A stretch of 64,000 nucleotides of DNA from Clostridiaceae bacterium (GTDB lineage: Bacteria; Bacillota_A; Clostridia; Clostridiales; Clostridiaceae), in NCBI GenBank assembly GCA_029256485.1, contig JAQSXU010000009.1:1-64000 (forward strand), read 5' to 3'. The notes under the pieces were generated by a model that had not been told where the DNA came from, searched no databases, and worked only from the letters and a program-made list of their open reading frames with translations. Position numbers and translations under genes: made by a program. Numbering within the stretch: position 1 is the first letter of the stretch; each line of letters starts with the position of its first letter. Below are positions 17,135-26,118 of the stretch, piece by piece.

Positions 17135-17593
17135 ATGTTAAAAGTAGAAAGTTTTGAATTGGATCACACAAAGGTAGCGGCACCATACATAAGAAAATGC
17201 TCCACTATGGTTGGGCCAAATGGAGATAAAGTAACAAAATATGATTTAAGGTTCACTCAACCTAATAAAGAAAGTATTCCTACAGCTTCACTTCATGCTC
17301 TTGAGCATCTTCTGGCAGGATACTTGAGAGGAGAGCTAACTGGAGTTATTGACTTGTCTCCAATGGGATGCAGAACAGGATTTTACTTTATAATATGGGG
17401 AGATCATGAGACTTCTGTAATTAAAAAAGCTCTTGAGAATGCACTTTCTAAGGTGCTTGATGCAAAGGAAGTACCAGCGGCAAATGAAAAACAATGCGGA
17501 AATTATAGGGACCTATCTTTATTTGGGGCTAAGGAATATGCAAAATATGTTCTAGAGAAGGGATTCAGTCTTAATATCTATGGAGAAAATTAG
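17135..17593 (+). CDS. luxS: S-ribosylhomocysteine lyase LuxS
   Basis: 152 residues, AAGGAAGG upstream. The metal-binding HALEHLLAG (HxxEH) and the GCRTGFYFI block with the catalytic cysteine are intact; ending near EKQCGNYRDLS supplies the third metal ligand. It splits S-ribosylhomocysteine into homocysteine and the autoinducer-2 precursor DPD. Its place between metF and metH in an S-box operon indicates that homocysteine recovery in the activated methyl cycle is its main task here. No pfs gene is in the window. Confidence 0.97.
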   Translation: MLKVESFELDHTKVAAPYIRKCSTMVGPNGDKVTKYDLRFTQPNKESIPTASLHALEHLLAGYLRGELTGVIDLSPMGCRTGFYFIIWGDHETSVIKKALENALSKVLDAKEVPAANEKQCGNYRDLSLFGAKEYAKYVLEKGFSLNIYGEN

Positions 17594-18266
17594 CTGTTGC
17601 GTAAATATAGATAAAAATGAAGTTCTACGATATATGGGATACAATGGTCAAACTTTAGGTGGAAATATTATGGGTCTAATTGATGATTGCATTGAGGAAA
17701 CGAAAACCCTGATAGTAGATAGGTATGTTTACACTTACTGTAAAATTGTAAGAAATAATGAGAAGTTAGTTCTTAAGGAGTGTTCACTGGAGTTAACAGG
17801 AGACAACATTAGAAGGCATCTGAAAGATTGTAATAGCTGCATTTTTTTAGCTGTAACCTTAGGCAGTGCTGTGGATATGAGGATAAGATATTATGAAAAA
17901 TCTAATATGACTAAAGCTGTAATATTGGATTCCTGTGCCACTACAGCTGTTGAAGAAATATGTGATAAAGTTTGCAAAGAAATTGAGGAGAAAATAAATC
18001 AGCAGGGAAAAGCTCTAACCTCAAGATTTAGTCCTGGATATGGGGATCTTTCCATAAGTATGCAAAAGGACTTTATTTCTGTACTTGAAGCAGACAAAAA
18101 AATTGGACTTACTGCTTCCGATCACAGTATATTGATACCAAGAAAATCTGTTACTGCTGTAGCTGGAATAACAAATATATTCAATAAAATAGAAGATAAT
18201 AAATGTTTAACATGCGGCAATTATTCAAATTGTGCTTTCAAGAGGAGGGGCAGTTGTGGACGTTAG
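17580..18266 (+). CDS. methionine synthase reactivation-domain protein
   Basis: 228 residues, overlapping luxS by 14 bases, so translation is probably coupled. It corresponds to the C-terminal AdoMet-binding activation domain of cobalamin-dependent MetH as a separate protein: AVTLGSAVDMRIRYYEKS, then LDSCATTAVEEICDKV and RFSPGYGDLSISMQKDF are family blocks. A cysteine cluster closes the protein (CLTCGNYSNCAF), common in clostridial versions. It should reactivate oxidised cob(II)alamin on the MetH next door, which lacks this domain. Confidence 0.88.
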   Translation: MEKISCCVNIDKNEVLRYMGYNGQTLGGNIMGLIDDCIEETKTLIVDRYVYTYCKIVRNNEKLVLKECSLELTGDNIRRHLKDCNSCIFLAVTLGSAVDMRIRYYEKSNMTKAVILDSCATTAVEEICDKVCKEIEEKINQQGKALTSRFSPGYGDLSISMQKDFISVLEADKKIGLTASDHSILIPRKSVTAVAGITNIFNKIEDNKCLTCGNYSNCAFKRRGSCGR

Positions 18267-20631
18267 GGATTATATCAATAAAAATAAGATTTTATTTTTT
18301 GATGGAGCTATGGGTACTATGCTTCAAAGCATGGGGCTTAAGACAGGTGAACTGCCTGAAGTATTAAATTTCAGTGAAAGTGATAAAATTATTGAAATTC
18401 ATAAGAAATATATAGAGGCTGGTTCAAAAGTAATTACTACAAATACCTTTGGAGCCAGCGAAGTAAGGTTAAAAAATAGTGGATTCACTGTAGAGCAGGT
18501 TATAGATAAAGCAGTTAATATTGCTAAAACAGCCCGGGGTGGTAAAGATGTATTTATCGCTCTTGATATTGGCCCTATTGGACAGCTGTTGGAACCAATG
18601 GGAACTTTAAGCTTTGAAAGATCCTACGAAATCTTTAAAAGACAGGTACTTCAGGGAGTAAAATCCGGAGTGGATTTAATACTCATAGAGACATTGACGG
18701 ATCTTTATGAAGCAAAGGCTGCAGTACTAGCTGCTAAGGAAAATTCAAATTTGCCAGTATTTTGTACTATGAGTTTTGAACAGGGTAAAAGAACATTTAC
18801 GGGATGTAATGCTGCCTCAATGACTTTGGTTTTGCAGGGGCTTGGAGTGGATGCTTTGGGAGTTAATTGCTCTCTTGGACCTAAGGAAATTGAGCCAATA
18901 CTGGACGAAATACTAGAAATATCCAAGGTTCCTGTAATTGTTCAGCCAAATGCGGGACTTCCATGTATGTGCCTTGGTGAAACTATATTTAACATATCAC
19001 CTGAGGAGTTTTCCAAATATGGGAAAAAATTTGCTGAGAAAGGTGTAAAAATAATTGGAGGATGCTGCGGAACCACCAATGAACATATAAAATATCTCAC
19101 CAGCCTGCTAAAAGATATATCTGTGAAGAAATTACCTAAAACACACTTCAGCGCAGTGTGCACTCCAACGAAAACAGTGTTTATAGATGATATTAGGATT
19201 ATAGGAGAGAGAATAAATCCAACTGGGAAAAAGTTATTCAAAGAAGCATTGAAAAAAAATGATATTGATTATGTTTTAAGGGAGGGTATCAGTCAAGTGG
19301 AGGCGGGAGCTGATATTCTTGATGTAAATGTTGGACTGCCCGAAATAAATGAAACGGAAACTATGGTAAAAGTTATTAAAGAATTACAGTCCATATTAGA
19401 TACTCCTCTTCAAATTGATTCAAGAAACCCCAATACTATAGAAATGGCTCTTAGGGTTTATAATGGCAAAGCTATTGTAAATTCTGTTAACGGAGAAGAT
19501 GCCGTTATCAATAAAATTCTTCCGTTAGTTAAAAAGTATGGAGCTTCAGTAGTTGGATTGACATTAAACGAAAGGGGAATACCAAATAGCGCTGAGGAAA
19601 GATTTAAAATTGCAGAAAAAATAGTAAAAAGAGCTGAGGATTTTGGTATAGAGAAGGAAGATATTTTTATTGACTGCCTTACCCTTACAGCTGCTGCCCA
19701 GCAAAAAGAAGTAGTTGAAACTTTAAAAGCACTGTCACTAGTCAGGGAAAAACTAGATGTAAAAACAGTACTAGGCGTTTCAAATGTTTCTTTTGGACTT
19801 CCTGCCAGAGAAATTATTAATAGGACATTTTTAGCAGCAGCTCTCAGCTGCGGCCTTAATTTGCCAATAGTAAATCCAATGGATAAGGAAATGATGAATA
19901 CTGTAAGAGCCTCAAAAGTCCTATGGAATATTGATAAAGCATCATTTCAATATATAGATTTCTTCAATAATGGTAGAGAAAAAATTAGTTCAAATAAGGG
20001 TGAACATAAACAGCGGGATTTATTTAATATTGTTGTTAAAGGTATAAAGGATGAAGCAAAAGCAGTAACTGCGGAACTTTTAAATACAGAAGTACCCCTT
20101 GATATTGTTAATAAATATATAATACCTGCCCTTGATTTTGCAGGAGAAAAGTACGATAGGGGGGAGATATTCCTTCCGCAGCTGATTATGTGTGCAGAAA
20201 CAGTTAAAATGGCGGTTCAGGTTATAAATAAGGCATTAATGGAAGATTGTAATAATGTAATTTCAAGCGGTAAAAAAATAATACTAGCAACTGTAAAAGA
20301 TGATATACATGATATCGGTAAAAATATTGTAAAGGTGCTTCTTGAAAACTATGGGTATGAAATAATTGATCTGGGGAAAGATGTTCCAAAGGAAAGAATC
20401 ATAGATGAAGCAATCAAAAATAATATAAAGCTCATAGGGTTAAGTGCATTGATGACAACCACTGTAAAAAATATGGAAGACATCATAAAAGCTTTGAAAA
20501 AGGTTCACCCAAATTGTACAGTTATGGTTGGGGGTGCAGTTCTGAATAAAGAATATGCAGATTCCATTGGGGCGGATTATTATGCAAAAGATGCTAAAGA
20601 AGCAGTTAAAATTGCCAGGTTAATTTTATAA
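18256..20631 (+). CDS. metH: cobalamin-dependent methionine synthase, short form lacking activation domain
   Basis: 791 residues from GTG 18256, with AGGAGGGG five bases upstream; overlaps the activation-protein gene by 11 bases. Domains: homocysteine-binding barrel (about 1-290, zinc ligands in VNCSLG and GGCCGTT), pterin-binding barrel (about 310-560, from IGERINPTGKK), cobalamin cap (about 585-670) and B12-binding Rossmann domain with DIHDIGKN (about 685), whose His ligates cobalt. It transfers methyl from 5-methyl-THF to homocysteine. At about 790 rather than 1200 residues it lacks the activation domain, supplied by the adjacent gene. Confidence 0.95.
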   Translation: MDVRDYINKNKILFFDGAMGTMLQSMGLKTGELPEVLNFSESDKIIEIHKKYIEAGSKVITTNTFGASEVRLKNSGFTVEQVIDKAVNIAKTARGGKDVFIALDIGPIGQLLEPMGTLSFERSYEIFKRQVLQGVKSGVDLILIETLTDLYEAKAAVLAAKENSNLPVFCTMSFEQGKRTFTGCNAASMTLVLQGLGVDALGVNCSLGPKEIEPILDEILEISKVPVIVQPNAGLPCMCLGETIFNISPEEFSKYGKKFAEKGVKIIGGCCGTTNEHIKYLTSLLKDISVKKLPKTHFSAVCTPTKTVFIDDIRIIGERINPTGKKLFKEALKKNDIDYVLREGISQVEAGADILDVNVGLPEINETETMVKVIKELQSILDTPLQIDSRNPNTIEMALRVYNGKAIVNSVNGEDAVINKILPLVKKYGASVVGLTLNERGIPNSAEERFKIAEKIVKRAEDFGIEKEDIFIDCLTLTAAAQQKEVVETLKALSLVREKLDVKTVLGVSNVSFGLPAREIINRTFLAAALSCGLNLPIVNPMDKEMMNTVRASKVLWNIDKASFQYIDFFNNGREKISSNKGEHKQRDLFNIVVKGIKDEAKAVTAELLNTEVPLDIVNKYIIPALDFAGEKYDRGEIFLPQLIMCAETVKMAVQVINKALMEDCNNVISSGKKIILATVKDDIHDIGKNIVKVLLENYGYEIIDLGKDVPKERIIDEAIKNNIKLIGLSALMTTTVKNMEDIIKALKKVHPNCTVMVGGAVLNKEYADSIGADYYAKDAKEAVKIARLIL

Positions 20632-20647
20632 TTAAATTAATAAAAAT

Positions 20648-20688
20648 AAAGCAATTCGTAGCATAAGATACGGTTTGCTTTATTTTTT
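20648..20688 (+). terminator. rho-independent terminator after metH
   Basis: AAAGCAA pairs with TTGCTTT and, inside, CGTA with TACG, followed by a T-rich tract; ends the S-box operon. Confidence 0.8.
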
Positions 20689-20774
20689 TATTTCTATTAA
20701 AAATTTACTGAAAAACAATGTTTATAAATAGTACAAAATTAGCATAATAATTAGTATAAATTACTTCTTGTGAG

Positions 20775-20788
20775 TGGAAACGTTTTAA
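20775..20788 (+). promoter_or_regulatory. cre-like CcpA site upstream of PTS regulator
   Basis: TGGAAACGTTTTAA matches 12 of 14 positions of TGWAANCGNTNWCA, 83 bases before the regulator start. Suggests carbon catabolite control; needs binding data. Confidence 0.4.
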
Positions 20789-20870
20789 TCTTTTATATTT
20801 TGATAATTTATGATAAATTAATATCAATAAATGAAATAAATGAATAAGAGAACTAAGGTAGGTGTTAGAT

Positions 20871-22943
20871 ATGTATAAAAGAACTTGTGAAATTATAAAA
20901 ATGATATATGAAAGACCCAATGAGTTTGATATTAAGGAACTAGCACAAATCTTAGGTGTCAGCATAAAAACAGTGCAAGCAGATATCCAGGAAATTAATG
21001 AATATTTTGGCTCTAAAGGGATTGATTCATTAGAATTAATGGATAACAGGTTTTCTATAAAAAATACAAATAGATCTATACATGAGACACTTAATAATCT
21101 TAGTTTTTATGATTATAAATTGTCAAGGGATGAAAGGTTAGTAATAGAAGCTCTTTTACTTATATATACCTCTGAACATATAATTTTGTCGAATATGGCT
21201 GAATTTATGTGTGTATCCCGTTCAACAGTAATAGGTGATTTAAAATATCTGAATGATTTTCTAAATCATTATGATCTTTCAATAAATGCACAGACAAACA
21301 CTGGCATGCGTATTAATGGATCTGAAATTGATATAAGAGGTTTGTTTGTAAGTATATTGGTGAAGTATGAATATTTATATAGCTTATTTTCTCGTCAAGA
21401 AGGAACAAAAAATATAAAAAGTGGAGATACAAAAGTCATTACCATAGAAAAAAATATAATCCTTCAAAACTTGACATCTGAAGCTGAAGGTTATTCCGAA
21501 TTACAGCTAACAGAATATTCTTTTAATATGCTAATAAACTATTTGAGCATGGCCATTTTTAGAATGAAATTAGGTAAAAATCTTAAAGATTATGAGCAAA
21601 AAAATACAGATGCCAATAGCAAATTGATTGATAGGTTATATAAACTTGTATGTCAGCACTTTAACATTGAATACAATGAAAATGAACTGGCATATCTGAA
21701 AAACTTTTCTGCTAATCTAACATATTTGAAAAAAAATAACAGTGTTGATGGCAGCAAGGAGATAGTAAAGATACAAACTATAACCAGATTATTTATTATG
21801 AATGTATCACAGTCTTTAAATCTTCCTTTATATAGAGATTACGAACTTTTTCAAAGCTTATCTAATCATTTAGAAAGGATATTTACTGAAGGATTTACTA
21901 ATTATATTGAAAATAGCGAGATTAACGTTATTATAGAAAAATATGACGATATTAGAAAAGTTGTTACTGAAAATATTGATATTTTAACACAATATATAAA
22001 CAGAACTATTACTGATGAAGAAATTTCATATATCGTTGTATATATATGTGCTTCCATTGAAAAGATGAAGACACAAACAACTATTTGTAATGTAATTTTA
22101 ATCTGCAATAGTGGTATTGGAACAAGCCAGCTTTTAAAGTCAAAATTGCTTGAAAGGTTTGATTTAAACATAATAAATGTTATACCTAAGCACAGATTAA
22201 GAGATTCATTGAGCAGTGAAGTAGACTTTGTTGTTTCCACTGTAGAATTAGATGAGATTCATGTTCCATATATTAAGATTTCTCCTCAATTAACTGATAG
22301 TGATTTTCTAAGAATGAAAAGAATGATTGATGACTATGGACGTATTAACTTTGTGAAATTTGCTAAAAATGATTATTCAGATATTATTAGTAAAATAAAG
22401 CCAATAGTAAATAATGATGAATTACTTAATGTAATTAATGAAGGCTTGAATAATTATTTTGCCAAAATGAATAAGGTACCTTTGAGTCTTTCAAATTTAT
22501 TAACCGAGGAGTTTATTCAGGTAGATGTGGAAGCAGATACATGGCAGCAGGCAATAGAGAAGGCCTCAGAAAATTTACTAAACAAAGGATATATAAATAA
22601 TAATTATATACAATCCATGATTAGAAATGTTGAAGAAAATGGTCCGTATATTGTAATTTCAGAAGGGTTTGCAATCCCTCACTCATCTATTGATGAGGGC
22701 AGCATGAGATTAGCCTTTAATTTAATTAGATTGAAAAATCCTGTGGTATTTAATGCTGGAATTTTTGATCCAATAAAATATTTATGTGTTATAAATGCCG
22801 TAGATAAAGAAAAGCATTTAAATGCTTTATTCAACCTTATTAATTTACTTCAAATTAGTGAATTTAAAGAAGCTTTAAATAAGGCGAAAACCAGTAAAGA
22901 TATAGCAAAGGTTATAGAATTATTTGAAAGAAGAATACAATAA
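20871..22943 (+). CDS. PRD-containing PTS transcriptional activator, MtlR/BglG superfamily
   Basis: 690 residues from ATG 20871 (AGGTG upstream; GTG 20862 also possible). Domains in order: HTH_11-type helix-turn-helix (about 15-50, IKELAQILGVSIKTVQAD is typical), a second HTH (about 95-140), two PRD modules (about 190-400), a GatB-like EIIB domain with the phosphorylatable Cys in VILICNSGIGTSQLL (about 410), and a C-terminal EIIA domain with the active His in FAIPHSS (about 605). Phosphorylation by HPr and the PTS should set its activity. It heads the galactitol-type PTS locus and is presumably its activator. Confidence 0.92.
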   Translation: MYKRTCEIIKMIYERPNEFDIKELAQILGVSIKTVQADIQEINEYFGSKGIDSLELMDNRFSIKNTNRSIHETLNNLSFYDYKLSRDERLVIEALLLIYTSEHIILSNMAEFMCVSRSTVIGDLKYLNDFLNHYDLSINAQTNTGMRINGSEIDIRGLFVSILVKYEYLYSLFSRQEGTKNIKSGDTKVITIEKNIILQNLTSEAEGYSELQLTEYSFNMLINYLSMAIFRMKLGKNLKDYEQKNTDANSKLIDRLYKLVCQHFNIEYNENELAYLKNFSANLTYLKKNNSVDGSKEIVKIQTITRLFIMNVSQSLNLPLYRDYELFQSLSNHLERIFTEGFTNYIENSEINVIIEKYDDIRKVVTENIDILTQYINRTITDEEISYIVVYICASIEKMKTQTTICNVILICNSGIGTSQLLKSKLLERFDLNIINVIPKHRLRDSLSSEVDFVVSTVELDEIHVPYIKISPQLTDSDFLRMKRMIDDYGRINFVKFAKNDYSDIISKIKPIVNNDELLNVINEGLNNYFAKMNKVPLSLSNLLTEEFIQVDVEADTWQQAIEKASENLLNKGYINNNYIQSMIRNVEENGPYIVISEGFAIPHSSIDEGSMRLAFNLIRLKNPVVFNAGIFDPIKYLCVINAVDKEKHLNALFNLINLLQISEFKEALNKAKTSKDIAKVIELFERRIQ

Positions 22944-22963
22944 AAAAATGGGGGTTTTTAAAC

Positions 22964-23419
22964 ATGTATTTTAGTGAAGAAATTGCTTTTTTCAGTCAAT
23001 CCTGCAATAGCAAGGAAGATTGTTTAAAAAAATTAGCAGATGAATTTTTAGCAAAAGGTCTCGTGAGGGACACATTTTTCAAAGCTGTTATGGATAGAGA
23101 AAAGGGCTATCCAACTGGTTTAAGTATAAATGGAATAGGTGTAGCCATTCCTCATACTGATGGAATTCATATAATAAAGCCTCAGATTGGATTTATGTCA
23201 TTAAAAGAGCCAGTAATTTTCAAAGATATGGTTGATGATAAACACGAAATAGAGGTAAGTGCAATTTTTATGCTTGGATTATTAAAATCAGAACAGCAAA
23301 TTGAGATGCTTCAGAAACTTGTTGAATTGTTTCAAGATGAAGAGTTATTAAAAAAAGTTATAGCTTGTAAAAATATTGATGAGTTTAAGGACATAATAAA
23401 AAAAGCTAATATAGATTAA
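22964..23419 (+). CDS. PTS EIIA component, galactitol/fructose-mannitol type
   Basis: 151 residues, 20 bases after the regulator, preceded by GGGGG. Active-site histidine is in GVAIPHTDG (about 66) and the flanking LLKSEQQIEMLQKLVELF is typical of the EIIA-2 fold. It accepts phosphate from HPr and passes it to the separate EIIB at 25.8 kb. The EIIA, EIIB and EIIC proteins are encoded as three genes, as in the gat operon. Confidence 0.92.
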   Translation: MYFSEEIAFFSQSCNSKEDCLKKLADEFLAKGLVRDTFFKAVMDREKGYPTGLSINGIGVAIPHTDGIHIIKPQIGFMSLKEPVIFKDMVDDKHEIEVSAIFMLGLLKSEQQIEMLQKLVELFQDEELLKKVIACKNIDEFKDIIKKANID

Positions 23420-23447
23420 TAACAAATTTCTTTAAGGAGATGGTATT

Positions 23448-24284
23448 TTGTTAGTTTCATCAAAAGAATTATTTAAAGTATCAAGAAAAAATAATTTTGC
23501 TATACCAGCAACAAATTTTGTGGATCAAGGTTCAATTAAAGCATATATTGAGGTTGCAGAAAAGTTAAATTTACCAATTATTTTAGCATATGCTGAAGTA
23601 CACAAGGAATTTTTATCCTTTGATGAGGCAGTATATTTAGGTAAATATTATGCCGAGAAGGCTAAGATTCCAGCAGTATTACACCTTGATCATGGTACTA
23701 CTAAAGAATTAATAATCAGAGCTATAGATGAGGGATTTAAATCAGTAATGATAGATGCTTCTATGGATTCCTTTGAGAATAATGTTAAAAGAACAAAAGA
23801 AATTGTTGAATATGCCCACCTTAGGGGAGTAGTTGTAGAAGCTGAAATAGGACATGTTGGTGGAGGAGAGGATTACAATAGTAAGGACGACAGCGGAAGT
23901 ATTTATACCACCGTTGAAGAAGCAAAGAAATTTATTGAACTTACTGAGGTAGATTCCCTGGCAGTATCTATAGGAACTGCTCATGGCGCTTACAAAGGAA
24001 AGCCAGTAATAGACTTTGGCAGATTAAAAGAAATTAGAAATGCTATAGATACACCTTTGGTACTTCACGGAGGTTCGTCTACAGGAGATGATAATCTAGG
24101 AAGATGTGCTACTGGAGGGATAAGCAAGATAAATATTTATACTGATTTAGTTACTGCTGCATTTAATAAATGTCAAAATACTAAATCTAATGATTATTAT
24201 GAATTACGAAATGCGCAAACCCAGGGCATGAAAGAATGCTTAGAACACTATTACGATGTATTTCAGACAAAAAAATTTAAATAG
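23448..24284 (+). CDS. class II ketose-bisphosphate aldolase, GatY/KbaY/Fba-like
   Basis: 278 residues from TTG with AAGGAG upstream. Zinc-aldolase signatures: AVLHLDHGTT (about 78-87, His ligand), VVEAEIGHVGGGED (about 130), AVSIGTAHGAYKG (His ligand) and LVLHGGSSTGDDN (about 205). It cleaves a ketose bisphosphate or related phosphate to dihydroxyacetone phosphate plus an aldehyde. With a galactitol-type PTS, tagatose-1,6-bisphosphate would be the textbook substrate, but no gatD-type dehydrogenase or tagatose kinase is nearby, so specificity is open. Confidence 0.9.
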   Translation: MLVSSKELFKVSRKNNFAIPATNFVDQGSIKAYIEVAEKLNLPIILAYAEVHKEFLSFDEAVYLGKYYAEKAKIPAVLHLDHGTTKELIIRAIDEGFKSVMIDASMDSFENNVKRTKEIVEYAHLRGVVVEAEIGHVGGGEDYNSKDDSGSIYTTVEEAKKFIELTEVDSLAVSIGTAHGAYKGKPVIDFGRLKEIRNAIDTPLVLHGGSSTGDDNLGRCATGGISKINIYTDLVTAAFNKCQNTKSNDYYELRNAQTQGMKECLEHYYDVFQTKKFK

Positions 24285-24301
24285 AAAGGTGAGAACACAA
24301 A

Positions 24302-24988
24302 ATGAAAAAAATAGGAGCACCATTTTTTATACTTAATCTAAAATCATATGTATATGGAGAAGAAAGTTTACAACTAGCTCTCGTTGCAGACAAACTTGCA
24401 GAGAAATATGGCGTAGAGGTATTAGTTACTGCACCTTTTACAGATTTAGCAAACATCAAGGCTCATACAAAAAACATTAAAGTAACAGCTCAGCATATGG
24501 ATCCATTGGTTCCAGGACGTGGAATGGGGCATGTGCTACCAGAATCATTAAAGGCAGCTGGAGCTGAGGCAGTTTTTTTAAATCATGCAGAGCATCCTTT
24601 GACATTGACTAATTTAGTGAAGACAATGAAAAGGGCAAAGGAGCTTGAAATTGCAACTATTGTTTGTGCAGATTGTTTAGAAGAAGCTATAGCTATAGCA
24701 AAACTAGGCCCTGATATATTATTATGTGAGCCAACCGATTTAATTGGAACTGGAAAGACCAGCAGCTCTGACTACATGATTGAAACAACAACTAAAATAA
24801 AAGAAATTGATGAAAATATTTTAGTTATGCAGGCTTCAGGGATAAGTACCAGTGATGATGTTTATAGGGCAATAATTAATGGAGCCGATGGCACAGGTGG
24901 AACAAGTGGAATACTTAATGCACCAGACAGAGCAAAAAGATTAGAAGAAATGATACAAGCTATCGCTAAAGCTAAAAAAGAAAAATAA
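24302..24988 (+). CDS. triosephosphate isomerase-family paralogue
   Basis: 228 residues, GAAAGGTGAG upstream. It resembles the short archaeal-type TIM: active-site Lys in FILNLKSYV, His in VFLNHAEHPL (about 96), Glu in LLCEPTDLIGTGK (about 143) and the phosphate loop GADGTGGTSGIL near the end. All three catalytic residues are kept. Placed right after the aldolase, it could interconvert DHAP and glyceraldehyde-3-phosphate, but TIM-like enzymes in alditol operons (such as EryH) isomerise tetrulose phosphates, so a non-triose substrate is quite possible. Confidence 0.85.
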   Translation: MKKIGAPFFILNLKSYVYGEESLQLALVADKLAEKYGVEVLVTAPFTDLANIKAHTKNIKVTAQHMDPLVPGRGMGHVLPESLKAAGAEAVFLNHAEHPLTLTNLVKTMKRAKELEIATIVCADCLEEAIAIAKLGPDILLCEPTDLIGTGKTSSSDYMIETTTKIKEIDENILVMQASGISTSDDVYRAIINGADGTGGTSGILNAPDRAKRLEEMIQAIAKAKKEK

Positions 24989-25013
24989 CATAAAGGGGAT
25001 TGGAGGTCATAGT

Positions 25014-25535
25014 ATGAATATTTATAAAGAACAAATTAATTTAACATCTCACGGAGGAACTCCAAGTTTTTTTGACATCACTCCTTCCGTAAAAGAAATA
25101 ATCAAAAAAAGCAAAGTTCAAAATGGTATCTGTGTTGCCGTTTCTCCCCACACCACCTGTTCAGTATTCTTTGAAGAATTCGTTCATGATTATACTGAAA
25201 ATGGTGATGAATTTCTTCAAGCCGATTTAAATAATATCCTTGAAAAAATCATTCCAGACAATATTGCAGAAGGGCAATACAACTATCCTGGTGAAAAGCA
25301 TTACGAAGCCGTTGCATCATGGCCAGATGCAGAAGCATATCTTCCAAATGGTGATCGTTCTGCCCTCTTAAACTGTGATGCACACCTAAAAGCAACATTG
25401 CTTGGTTCCAGCCAGGTATTCGAGGTTGATAATGGAGAATTGGGAGTTGGAACAACAGGTTATATCTATTTTGTAGATTTTGATCGTACAAGATCTCGCA
25501 CTCGTAAATGTAAAATCATCGTATTAGGTGAATAA
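25014..25535 (+). CDS. YjbQ/UPF0047-family protein with atypical codon use
   Basis: 173 residues, GGAGG upstream. Family markers are VAVSPHTTCSVFFEE (about 42-56), LLNCDAHLKATLLG and GELGVGTTGYIYFVDFDRTRSRTRK. YjbQ proteins are small conserved enzymes of uncertain role, some with weak thiamine-phosphate-synthase activity. Codon use differs from its neighbours: four of five arginines are CGT/CGC and many isoleucines are ATC, while the window otherwise prefers AGA/AGG and ATA/ATT. This suggests recent acquisition. It lies in the PTS locus between the TIM paralogue and EIIB. Confidence 0.88.
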   Translation: MNIYKEQINLTSHGGTPSFFDITPSVKEIIKKSKVQNGICVAVSPHTTCSVFFEEFVHDYTENGDEFLQADLNNILEKIIPDNIAEGQYNYPGEKHYEAVASWPDAEAYLPNGDRSALLNCDAHLKATLLGSSQVFEVDNGELGVGTTGYIYFVDFDRTRSRTRKCKIIVLGE

Positions 25536-25726
25536 CAAAATATCTTAGAATTAATTAGTTAATTTTTAATCCGCGGATTACTTAAATTATAAATGAAATT
25601 ATCTACGATTAAGTTTTCAGACATTATTAATGTAAAATTATTAGAGCTACACTAATTGTACGTAATAGTAACTATTGTACTAAAATGTTATATATATGTC
25701 CATAATAAAAAATAAATTACGGTTTT

Positions 25727-25740
25727 TGTAAACGATGTAA
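25727..25740 (+). promoter_or_regulatory. cre-like CcpA site upstream of PTS EIIB
   Basis: TGTAAACGATGTAA matches 13 of 14 positions of TGWAANCGNTNWCA, 54 bases before the EIIB start. The 259-base gap 25536-25794 holding it likely contains a second promoter for EIIB-EIIC, but I could not fix -10/-35 boxes. Confidence 0.5.
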
Positions 25741-25794
25741 TCAAATCTATTTATGAAATAATATCATTAAAAATCGAAAGGAAAGTGACGATAA

Positions 25795-26076
25795 ATGAAA
25801 AGAATATTATTGGCATGCGGCGCAGGCGTTTGTACTTCTACAGCAGCAAGAGTAAAGGTTGAAAAGATATTGGATAATAACGGATATAAAGGACAATATA
25901 AGGTAGATCAGTGTAAGATAGCTGAGGTGCCATCTAAATCAAGTAGTTTTGACTTTGTTATTGCAACAACAATGAAACCAGAAGGAGTTAAGTGTCCATT
26001 CATAAATGGTATATGCTTCTTGACAGGAGTTGGAGTTGATAAGGTAACTAAGGAAATATTGGAACTCATGAAATAA
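25795..26076 (+). CDS. PTS EIIB component, galactitol type
   Basis: 93 residues, GAAAGG upstream. The phosphocysteine loop LLACGAGVCTSTAA (Cys about 8) is at the N-terminus, as in GatB-like EIIB, and KPEGVKCPFINGICFLTGVG follows. It takes phosphate from the EIIA at 22.96 kb and hands it to the sugar on EIIC. Confidence 0.92.
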   Translation: MKRILLACGAGVCTSTAARVKVEKILDNNGYKGQYKVDQCKIAEVPSKSSSFDFVIATTMKPEGVKCPFINGICFLTGVGVDKVTKEILELMK

Positions 26077-26118
26077 ATAAGATTTTATTAATCCAAATAA
26101 TTAAAAGGGGTGGAAATT

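Noticed and set aside
25672..25684. Third copy of the GTAAC-N4-GTTAC operator before PTS EIIB
   Set aside because: It reads GTAACTATTGTAC, one base short of the palindrome, and lacks the AGATTATTTT extension seen at the two real sites.
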